DNA of 64,000 nt from Mycobacterium sp. 1164985.4 (GTDB lineage: Bacteria; Actinomycetota; Actinomycetes; Mycobacteriales; Mycobacteriaceae): NCBI RefSeq assembly GCF_001668575.1, contig NZ_LZMD01000061.1, forward strand, positions 1 to 64,000, in the 5' to 3' direction. Numbering within the stretch: the first letter of the stretch is position 1; the number at the start of each line of letters is the position of its first letter. Below the pieces are notes generated by a model that saw only the letters and a list, made by a program, of their open reading frames with translations, was not told the DNA's origin and did not search any database. The translations under genes and the position numbers were made by a program. This document shows, piece by piece, positions 57,290-64,000 of this stretch.

Positions 57290-57586
57290 ATGTGGATCGG
57301 TTGGCTGGAATTCGATCTGCTGCTCGGCGACGTGCGGTCGCTCAAGGAGAAGCGCTCCGCGATCCGGCCGGTGATCGCCGAATTGCATCGCCGCTTCTCG
57401 GTTTCGGCGGCCGAGACCGGCGCTCAGGAGTTGTACCGACGCGCCAACGTCGGCGTGGCGCTGGTGTCCGCCGACCGCGGACACGTGGTCGAGGTGCTCG
57501 ACGCCGCCGAGCGTCTGGTCGCCGCGCGCCCGGAATTCGAGCTGCTGTCGGCACAGCGCGGACTGCGTCGCAGCACCGACGAGTAG
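57290..57586 (+). CDS. DUF503 family protein (YlxP-like)
   Basis: 98 residues: MWIGWLEFDLLLGDVRSLKEKRSAIRPVIAELHRRFSVSAAE is the DUF503 consensus. YlxP relatives act in ribosome assembly beside rbfA in other bacteria; here it lies after lppK (seven bases) as Rv2117 does. Small, soluble, ferredoxin-like fold. Function in mycobacteria not shown. Confidence 0.9.
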   Translation: MWIGWLEFDLLLGDVRSLKEKRSAIRPVIAELHRRFSVSAAETGAQELYRRANVGVALVSADRGHVVEVLDAAERLVAARPEFELLSAQRGLRRSTDE

Positions 57587-57587
57587 C

Positions 57588-57612
57588 GGGCGGCTCAAGG
57601 GGTTGACCGCCC
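57588..57612. terminator. hairpin between convergent DUF503 and trmI genes
   Basis: GGGCGG(C)TCAA pairs with TTGACCGCCC around GGGG: a ten-pair stem with one bulge. No T-run, but its place two bases after one stop and 19 before the other fits a two-way terminator. Confidence 0.5.
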
Positions 57613-57630
57613 TCAGCCGGGCGCGCGGGA

Positions 57631-58470
<840 letters not shown>

Positions 58471-58526
58471 TCAGCCTGCCAGTAGACGCGCCGCCGTGGG
58501 TGGCCGGGGTTGTCGGACACCGGTCT

Positions 58527-58532
58527 TAGGCT
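58527..58532 (+). promoter_or_regulatory. -10 element, RecB-like gene (leaderless)
   Basis: TAGGCT six bases before ATG 58539. Confidence 0.6.
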
Positions 58533-58538
58533 GACGTC

Positions 58539-59426
58539 ATGACCGACCGGGGCGAGCAGAGGATGCGACGCCCCGCGCTGTCTCCGTCGCGAGCCGCGGA
58601 CTTCAAGCAGTGCCCGCTGCTCTACCGGTTCCGCGCGATCGACCGGCTTCCCGAGCCGTCGTCGGTTGCCCAGGTTCGCGGTTCGGTCGTGCATGCCGCG
58701 CTCGAGCAGCTGTATGCGCTGCCGGCGGCAGAGCGCGGGCGCGAGACCGCGCTGACGCTCGTCGAGCCGGCGTGGGAGCGGATCGTGGCAGAGCAGCCCG
58801 GCATCGCGGACGAGTTCGCGCCCGAGGTGCGGGCCACGCTGCTGACGGAGGCGCGCGACCTGCTGGCCGGCTATTACCGGCTCGAGGACCCCACGCGCTT
58901 CGATCCGCAGGGCTGCGAACAGCGCGTCGAGGTCGAGCTGGAGGACGGGACGCTGCTGCGCGGCTTCGTCGACCGCATCGACGTCGCCCCCACCGGCGAG
59001 ATGCGCGTGGTCGACTACAAGACCGGTAAGGCACCACCGGAGGCGCGGGCGCTGGCCGAGTTCAAGGCCATGTTCCAGATGAAGTTCTACGCGGTGGCAT
59101 TGCTGCGGTCGCGTGGTGTGCTGCCGGCGCGGCTGCGGCTGCTGTACCTGGCCGACGGCCAGATCTTGGACTACACACCCGACCACGAGGAGCTGCTGCG
59201 CTTCGAGAAGACGCTGACGGCCATCTGGCGGGCCATCCAGAACGCTGGGGCCACAGGCGATTTCCGTCCACAGCCGTCGGCGATGTGCGATTGGTGTGCC
59301 CACCATGCGCACTGCCCGGTGTTCGGCGGTACGCCGCCGCCGTATCCGGGATGGCCCGAGGTGCCCGATGAGGGGTCGCCGACGGCCGAGGACATCGTGA
59401 TGCGGGCGGCGGAGCCTGCGGCGTGA
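58539..59426 (+). CDS. RecB-family Fe-S nuclease
   Basis: 295 residues, PD-(D/E)xK nuclease like the C-terminal domain of AddB and Cas4. His52 (SVVHAALE), Asp145 (GFVDRID), Asp159 and Lys161 (VVDYKTGK) form the active site. One Cys near the start (Cys25, FKQCPLLYRF) and three at the end (CDWCAHHAHC) bind a 4Fe-4S cluster. It stands alone, without a helicase partner, as Rv2119 does. Leaderless ATG start. Confidence 0.9.
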   Translation: MTDRGEQRMRRPALSPSRAADFKQCPLLYRFRAIDRLPEPSSVAQVRGSVVHAALEQLYALPAAERGRETALTLVEPAWERIVAEQPGIADEFAPEVRATLLTEARDLLAGYYRLEDPTRFDPQGCEQRVEVELEDGTLLRGFVDRIDVAPTGEMRVVDYKTGKAPPEARALAEFKAMFQMKFYAVALLRSRGVLPARLRLLYLADGQILDYTPDHEELLRFEKTLTAIWRAIQNAGATGDFRPQPSAMCDWCAHHAHCPVFGGTPPPYPGWPEVPDEGSPTAEDIVMRAAEPAA

Positions 59427-59429
59427 TCG

Positions 59430-59494
59430 CCCGAAGGCGACCGCGAGCGAGGATCGCTGCGCAGCGAGGACTGGAGGGAGCGGGAGCCGAGGCA
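59430..59494. mobile_element. MIRU-like interspersed repeat
   Basis: 65 bases rich in GCGAG/GGAG runs and a 14-base perfect palindrome TCGCTGCGCAGCGA (59454-59467). It is flanked by the direct repeat TGATCG (59424-59429 and 59495-59500). Without the insert the nuclease stop and the thioesterase start would overlap as ATGA, which is the typical site of mycobacterial interspersed repetitive units. Confidence 0.6.
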
Positions 59495-60291
59495 TGATCG
59501 AATGCCTGTACCGGCGTGTTGGGGTCGACCGCAATTACCAGGTCTTCGACTCGACCGACGGCACTCGCAGTAACTGGGATCCCGAAATCCAGCACGGCTC
59601 ACCGCCGTTGGCGTTGATGACGCGGCTGATCGAAGAGCTGGCCGGCGACTCGGTTTTGCGCGTCGGCCGGTTGACTTTGGACATCTTGGGCGCCATACCC
59701 GTCGCGCAAGTGCGGGTGCGGGCGTGGGTGGAACGGCCGGGAAAGCGAATCTCGATGATGGCCGCCGAGATGTCGGAGACGCGGCCCGACGGCGGACATC
59801 GGGTGGTCGCCCGCGTCACGGCTTGGCTGCTGGCGACCAGCGACACCGCCGACGCCGCGACAGATCGCTATCCGCCGCTCGTCGAAGGCGAGGCGGTGGA
59901 GGTTCCGCACGGCTGGGTGGGCGCCAAGGGCTACCTCGAGACGGTGAGCTGGCGGCGCCAGCCGGAGACGGGTGAGACCGGCAACGTGGTATGGATGAGT
60001 CCGCTTGTCCCGCTTGTCGATTCGGAGCCGACGACGGCGTTGCAGCGGCTGGCGATGGTGGTGGACAGCGCGAACGGCGCGGGCGCGGCGTTGGATCCCG
60101 AGTCTTTCGTGTTCATGAACACCGATACCGCCGTGCACCTGCATCGCCTGCCCACGGGCGACGACTTCGCGGTGCGCGCCCGCGGTTCGATCGGGCCGGA
60201 CGGTATCGGGGTGACCACCGCGGAACTCTTCGACAGGCAGGGGTTCATCGGCACCTCGGCGCAGACCTTGCTGGTGCAACGCCGCCCTTGA
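59494..60291 (+). CDS. acyl-CoA thioesterase-like protein
   Basis: 265 residues with two hot-dog folds (4HBT_3/TesB-like): N-terminal GSPPLALMTRLIEEL with LTLDILGAIPVAQVRVRAWVERPGKRISMMAAEM, and C-terminal FMNTDTAVHLHRLPTGDDFAVRARGS. The likely job is cleavage of acyl-CoA esters; chain specificity unknown. GAGGGAG of the inserted repeat may provide its ribosome-binding site. ATG 59494 is only the last base of the repeat away from it. Confidence 0.8.
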   Translation: MIECLYRRVGVDRNYQVFDSTDGTRSNWDPEIQHGSPPLALMTRLIEELAGDSVLRVGRLTLDILGAIPVAQVRVRAWVERPGKRISMMAAEMSETRPDGGHRVVARVTAWLLATSDTADAATDRYPPLVEGEAVEVPHGWVGAKGYLETVSWRRQPETGETGNVVWMSPLVPLVDSEPTTALQRLAMVVDSANGAGAALDPESFVFMNTDTAVHLHRLPTGDDFAVRARGSIGPDGIGVTTAELFDRQGFIGTSAQTLLVQRRP

Positions 60292-60373
60292 CCGCCGCCA
60301 CCCTCGGTCGACGGTATGACGGGTTGCTTGCCGGCACCGGCGGATGCGAGCGATCAACCCGTCAGAGGGCACC

Positions 60374-60892
60374 ATGGGTGCGATGAGAATGGACCGGACG
60401 ATGCCGCCGATGAATGCGGATGAGCGCACGACGTTGGAGGGCTGGCTGGACTTGTACCGCGCGACCCTAGCCGCCAAGTGCGAGGGTCTCGACGACGAGC
60501 AGTTGCGCGTCACATCGGTGGAGCCATCGGAGATGACGCTGCTGGGACTGGTGCAGCACGCCGCCGAGGTGGAACGCAATTGGTTTCGCCGGGTGCTGGC
60601 CGACGAGGATGTGCCGCCGATCTTCGACGCGACGCCGCACCCCGACGGCCATGACGGCGGTTTCGAACTGTCGCCGGACTCGTCGTATCACGAGGCTGCC
60701 GTGTTATGGCAGAACGAGATTCGCCACGCCCGTGCCAATTATGCGGCACGCTCACTCGACGACACCAACCTATTCAACGGCACCGAAGTCAGCCTGCGCT
60801 GGATTTATGCGCACATGATCGCCGAGTACGCCCGACATTGCGGACACGCCGATGTGATCCGGGAACGCATCGACGGGCGCACCGGCGTCTGA
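60374..60892 (+). CDS. DinB/DUF664 family protein
   Basis: 172 residues, four-helix DinB-like fold. His62 (VQHAAEVERNWF) and His155/His158 (EYARHCGHAD) are the likely metal triad. Related proteins are thiol-dependent transferases, in actinobacteria often using mycothiol. ATG 60374 with AGAGGG upstream is preferred over in-frame 60344. Last ordinary chromosomal gene before the accessory region. Confidence 0.82.
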   Translation: MGAMRMDRTMPPMNADERTTLEGWLDLYRATLAAKCEGLDDEQLRVTSVEPSEMTLLGLVQHAAEVERNWFRRVLADEDVPPIFDATPHPDGHDGGFELSPDSSYHEAAVLWQNEIRHARANYAARSLDDTNLFNGTEVSLRWIYAHMIAEYARHCGHADVIRERIDGRTGV

Positions 60893-60899
60893 CATTTCG

Positions 60900-61232
60900 T
60901 CACTCCCTCGGCGGTGGTGGCCGGTCGTGTTCGGCGAGTTCAGCCTCGTTGAGTGCCCGCTCGGCAACGATCTGGCGCGCTTCCTCGGCCGCGCGAGTGC
61001 GCCGACGCCGCGGCATCTTCGCCGATCTCTCCGAGCTGGGTGGCGACGGCATGGCGGGTGGCGGCAGCGCGGCGGTCGCGATGTCCCACAACGGAAAGAG
61101 AGTCTTGCTCGCCGGGAACGTCGTGTAGGTGCGGCCTGACGGACTTGTCCACACCACAGCGCCGTTGGGTAGCTGCTGATCCGACCAACCCCGCCAGAAC
61201 GTCTTGAGCAAATGGTGGCAACGATTGTCCAA
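60900..61232 (-). pseudogene. C-terminal relic of a 13E12/DUF222 HNH protein
   Basis: The 110 codons match only the C-terminal end of REP13E12-type proteins: HHLLKTFWRGWSDQQLPNGAVVWTSPSGRTYTTFPAS, a Pro-rich section, then MPRRRRTRAAEEARQIVAERALNEAEL. The DUF222 domain and the HNH catalytic part that normally precede it are missing, and no trace is seen in 61233-61300. Probably a decayed fragment. REP13E12 copies are attachment sites for phiRv1-type prophages. Confidence 0.65.
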
Positions 61233-61303
61233 AGGACGCTCTGATATCCACGCTGGTTAACCGGTAGATGCCATAACTTATGGTCGGCGTGTGACCTCTC
61301 AGG

Positions 61304-61660
61304 TCAAGAAGTGGGAGTCGGAGGGCAGTTGACGAACGGGTACGGTGGTAGATCAACGCGATCGTTGTGCTGGGGGCAGTACGCGACCGAGCCCGCCGAC
61401 ACGATCGAGTTAGCCACATCGAACGAGTACCCGCCGTCCCTCATGAGGAGTTGAACGGCATCCAAGCCATAAGCCTCGCGGTCGCACGCCCGTTTGGCCT
61501 GCATCTTCTGCAGGTTGAAGTTGAACAGGGTGCCGTCGCTGGACAGTAGTTGGCTGAACGTCTCGTCCTGCTCAGCCTCGGTCCGGCATGGGACAGCGTT
61601 CGCTGTTCCGGCTCCCATCACGACCGCGACGGCGAGCGCGACGAGCGATGCGCGAATCAC
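61304..61660 (-). CDS. secreted DUF732-type protein
   Basis: 118 residues. Signal peptide SLVALAVAVVMGAGTANA cut before VPC. Mature part has four cysteines (Cys in VPC, RAC, AYCP and NCPP) and the LLSSDGTLFNFN...GGYSFDVANSIVSAGSVAYCP layout of DUF732 proteins. GTG 61660 is preferred since the signal begins there, and CACACT six bases before it could be a -10; the frame is open to 61708 but adds an unrelated start. Function unknown. Confidence 0.65.
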   Translation of the reverse strand: MIRASLVALAVAVVMGAGTANAVPCRTEAEQDETFSQLLSSDGTLFNFNLQKMQAKRACDREAYGLDAVQLLMRDGGYSFDVANSIVSAGSVAYCPQHNDRVDLPPYPFVNCPPTPTS

Positions 61661-61727
61661 GCGTCTAGTGTGATCCGCAATGTGACACAGCGTTGGTCGT
61701 TTAACCAACGTCGCATCGCCATGCCGC

Positions 61728-62420
61728 CTACCCTGTCGGCGAGAACTGCGGGGGCTCGCCGAACTTGATCTCTTCGGCCCGCGAGTATGCCGTGGCGGGG
61801 CACTCGGGGTTACAGGGCTCGCCGACAGGTGCCGCGCAGGACACGCATTGTTTCTCCAGTGCGGCTGCGCTGTAGTCGCGGCGGTCGGCGAGACGCTCGC
61901 TGATCTCCCGCTGCTTCGCGGCCAGGTCGGGTACTCCGCGATATTCCTTACCCCAGTCCTCCCAACGCACCTTCTCAGCGATGCCGGTTGAGGCGGGGCA
62001 GTGCACCCATGCGGTGTCTCTCGGCGTCCAGATCATGGCGTCGCCGCTACCTTCCGGCAGCCCGTGTTCAAAGGCCACGATTTCGTAGCCGTCGCTGTAG
62101 TAGGTCGTGGCGTCGGCCTCCTCTCGGGCTGCACCTCGAATGTATTCCTTCTCGTCTTTCACCCGGTCTAGTTCGGCCTGGATCTTGGCGCTCCCTGTGG
62201 CGAGTTTGTCGCGATAGTCGCTCCAAGACTGATACGACTCTTCGACGCGGGCGTGGAATGCCTGTTTGTCGAAACGCAACCCGTCGTCGGAGCCGATCTC
62301 GCCGACGAGGTGGTCCAGGGCGATGGCGAATCCGCTCCGCTGCTCGTCGGTATCGATGTATGCCTTGGCCCGTCCAAGGGCCCTAGCGATGCGTTCGTAA
62401 CTCAACACGTTGTCGGGCAT
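61728..62420 (-). CDS. unknown protein with C-terminal zinc-knuckle-like motif
   Basis: 230 residues, soluble. A coiled-coil-prone middle (about 50-100; QSWSDYRDKLATGSAKIQAE) is followed by a mixed domain, then CVSCAAPVGEPCNPEC near residues 200-215, a CxxC-x8-C-x3-C motif of the kind seen in phage and actinobacterial small zinc-binding modules. ATG 62420. Codon use is visibly less GC-rich than the conserved part. I do not recognise a family; likely part of the accessory region. Confidence 0.6.
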   Translation of the reverse strand: MPDNVLSYERIARALGRAKAYIDTDEQRSGFAIALDHLVGEIGSDDGLRFDKQAFHARVEESYQSWSDYRDKLATGSAKIQAELDRVKDEKEYIRGAAREEADATTYYSDGYEIVAFEHGLPEGSGDAMIWTPRDTAWVHCPASTGIAEKVRWEDWGKEYRGVPDLAAKQREISERLADRRDYSAAALEKQCVSCAAPVGEPCNPECPATAYSRAEEIKFGEPPQFSPTG

Positions 62421-62657
62421 GGCTCATTCTGCGCCCCGCGTCCATGTCTTAGGGCCGGACCGTGAGCCTTCGAACGTCCATCTCCCGGCTAACCGATTGC
62501 CAACCGGCGCGGTACAGAACGTCGAGCGCCGCGACTTGGACCGAGTTCGGTGTGGGGACGCGACCGTCAGCGCGATACACCTGTCGGGTCAAGCTGCAAC
62601 GTCGTTTTCCAAATAGCAACGAAATCAGCGCGCTACGCTCCCTCACAGGAGAAATCG
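62421..62657. other. intergenic stretch in accessory region
   Basis: 237 bases between the divergent unknown genes. A 65-codon minus-strand frame (62449-62646) begins with GTG, has no clear ribosome-binding site and no recognisable domain; I leave it uncalled. The region must hold promoters for both flanking genes. Confidence 0.4.
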
Positions 62658-63197
62658 ATGACGATGGTGCTTCGTAGCCAGCGACGGAGGATCCGCTTGA
62701 GGAGATGGGCTTCGGCGATCTCCATAGCGGTGACCGTACTCGGTCTCGTTAGCGTCTCAACGCTTGGCGATGGCAGCGACGCGTTGCGCGCCACAGCCAC
62801 CCCCATGAGCCCGCCGCAAGAACCTGCTTCCCCGACTACAACGCAGTGGAACGAGTCCCAACTCCAACAATGGATGTCCACCGTAGATTCAGCATTAACA
62901 CACCTCCAGAGCGCTATGCGGGAAGCAGGAACGGCAGCAAAGGTGCAGGACTGGGGCGGTTTGACTGCCGGATGTGTGAGAATGGACTTCGCCAGCGCTG
63001 AACTGAGCGACGCAGGACCCGGCCCATCAGCTAAGCTCACCACCGCTGTAAAGGGCCTCGCAGACATGACCGAAGATTTTGCTAGTACCTGCAGAACGCT
63101 CGGTCCATACAGCACCACAACTGACTGGAAAAAGGCATCGGCTCAGCTTGAGCAGGTGTCCGCCTACATGACGACCGTCACGGACGAACTGAACTAG
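62658..63197 (+). CDS. unknown membrane-anchored or secreted protein
   Basis: 179 residues. A basic start (RSQRRRIRLRRW) leads to one hydrophobic helix (about 17-35), then a Pro/Thr-rich linker and a helical domain with two cysteines (GGLTAGCVRM and FASTCRTL) that may pair. ATG 62658 with AGGAGAAA at 62647-62654. Lower GC and different codon use from the conserved region. Family unknown. Confidence 0.6.
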   Translation: MTMVLRSQRRRIRLRRWASAISIAVTVLGLVSVSTLGDGSDALRATATPMSPPQEPASPTTTQWNESQLQQWMSTVDSALTHLQSAMREAGTAAKVQDWGGLTAGCVRMDFASAELSDAGPGPSAKLTTAVKGLADMTEDFASTCRTLGPYSTTTDWKKASAQLEQVSAYMTTVTDELN

Positions 63198-63376
63198 TCC
63201 AACTACCCGGCAACCCCGCGTCGACGGCTGTTTGTCTGGGTCACCAGCGTTCGTTTGAATGTTCTTTAGCCAGTCGCTGCCAGTACTGGCACCACGCGTT
63301 TTGGACAACGCCCAATGCGAAGCGGGCCGCCGCGAAAACACACACGCTCGATCACTCCCGCCCCTGCCTAACCCTG

Positions 63377-63554
63377 ACAATCGGCGCCCGCGTGAGCGCA
63401 CTGGCCGGCCCGAACGACGTGCTGGTGTCCGGCAGCGCTGCGCGACCTGGTGATCGGGTCAGGACTGGAGTTCGAGGATCGCGGCGCTCACCAGCTCAAG
63501 GGCGTGCCCGGCGAGTGGCATCTATTCGCCGTCGCCTCTGGGCGAGCGACATAG
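63377..63554 (+). pseudogene. C-terminal fragment of a class III nucleotide cyclase, frameshifted
   Basis: One frame reads TIGARVSALAGPNDVLVSGS; after a +1-type shift near 63440 another reads ALRDLVIGSGLEFEDRG then AHQLKGVPGEWHLFAVAS and stops at 63552-63554. Together these match the end of the class III adenylate/guanylate cyclase domain. The catalytic part upstream is missing. A relic. Confidence 0.7.
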
Positions 63555-63577
63555 TCAATACTGCGTTAGCAGTTAGA

Positions 63578-64000
63578 TCATTGGATGTTGTCGCGCTTCG
63601 CCAAATTGTGTCGGGCGCACATTAGTTGGATGTTCTCCGCTACGAGCGAGGAGCCGCCACGCGAGTACGGAATGATGTGGTCGAAGTGAAGGTTGTCGCT
63701 GCTTCCGCACACCACACATTTGCCTTGGTCGCGCTTCCACACGGCCAGCTTCACATCTGTTGGGATGAGTCGGTTCTGCTCTAGGCGCGGCTCACGAGCA
63801 TCGACAATCGGCGTCGCTTCTGGATCTACCTCGAGCCGAAACTTGAACACTAATCGCCCGTTGGACTCTTCCCGCCAGCCGTCGACAAGCCCGAATATGC
63901 CGTTGAACGTCCAAATGCCGGTGCGCATCTTCTCGTACACCCGGACACGCTCTGCGGGCGTTTGCAACTTCCGGTGTTGTGACGCAGCTTGCAAGAACAA
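63578..64000 (-). CDS. HNH endonuclease, N-terminus beyond window
   Basis: 140 codons, truncated by the window end; the true start lies further right. The C-terminal HNH motif is KRDQGKCVVCGSSDNLHFDHIIPYSRGGSSLVAENIQLMCARHN, with the CxxC pair, catalytic His (FDHI) and the closing CxxH. Before it, YEKMRTGIWTFNGIFGLVDGWREE...VFKFRLE recalls the end of an SRA-like (modified-base-binding) domain seen in methylation-directed nucleases. If so, this is a restriction enzyme; the missing part decides. Confidence 0.7.
   Translation of the reverse strand: MFLQAASQHRKLQTPAERVRVYEKMRTGIWTFNGIFGLVDGWREESNGRLVFKFRLEVDPEATPIVDAREPRLEQNRLIPTDVKLAVWKRDQGKCVVCGSSDNLHFDHIIPYSRGGSSLVAENIQLMCARHNLAKRDNIQ

Noticed and set aside
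62449..62646. 65-codon minus-strand frame in the accessory region
   Set aside because: No ribosome-binding site, no domain, and it sits where promoters for two divergent genes are expected.

Overview
The window comes from a high-GC actinobacterium, almost certainly a fast-growing Mycobacterium (Mycolicibacterium type). It holds, in the same relative order as the Rv2046 to Rv2119 segment of M. tuberculosis, lppI, rbpA, lnt/ppm1, fxsA, the cob genes, a biliverdin-reductase-like gene, pepE, helY, tatC, tatA, pafC, pafB, pafA, prcA, prcB, pup, dop, mpa, lppK and trmI. Leaderless start sites (a TAnnnT-like -10 about 6-8 bases before an ATG or GTG) and four-base start/stop overlaps are common, as expected for mycobacteria. 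No rRNA, tRNA or CRISPR was seen.

Layout. 1-4070: a small YnfA-type membrane protein set inside a pair of 44-base inverted repeats, then a kinase-fold/lipocalin-like fusion and a carboxylesterase. 4140-8842: LppI-like lipoprotein, an ssuCBAD sulfonate uptake and desulfonation operon, and a decayed lipoprotein gene. 8958-15779: RbpA with a candidate ECF-sigma promoter, unfused ppm and lnt genes, an amidohydrolase, FxsA, a dienelactone hydrolase and two tandem F420/PPOX proteins. 15842-34254: aerobic cobalamin genes (cobN, cobG, cobH, cobIJ, cobK, cobM, cobL) split by a Baeyer-Villiger-type monooxygenase, an osmoprotectant-type ABC transporter, a TauD-family dioxygenase and a kinase/FAD-monooxygenase pair. 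Two small proteins below the usual gene-calling length (33 and 54 residues) sit here. cobF, cobS and cobT are not in the window.

34283-58464: redox enzymes, PepE, an exonuclease, a repeat-rich DUF4333 protein, HelY, Tat translocase genes, and the Pup-proteasome locus (pafABC, prcBA-pup-dop, mpa). An EspC-like/DUF1023 hydrolase pair and an epoxide-hydrolase-like gene sit between pafA and prcA. Pup is conjugated by PafA after deamidation by Dop, unfolded by Mpa and degraded by PrcAB. PafBC activates the DNA-damage response.

58539-60892: a RecB-like Fe-S nuclease, a thioesterase and a DinB-like protein. A 65-base MIRU-like insert with a 6-base direct duplication separates the first two. 60900-64000: an accessory region, visibly AT-richer, with a 13E12-type HNH relic, a DUF732 secreted protein, unknown proteins, a frameshifted cyclase fragment and the end of an HNH nuclease running off the window.
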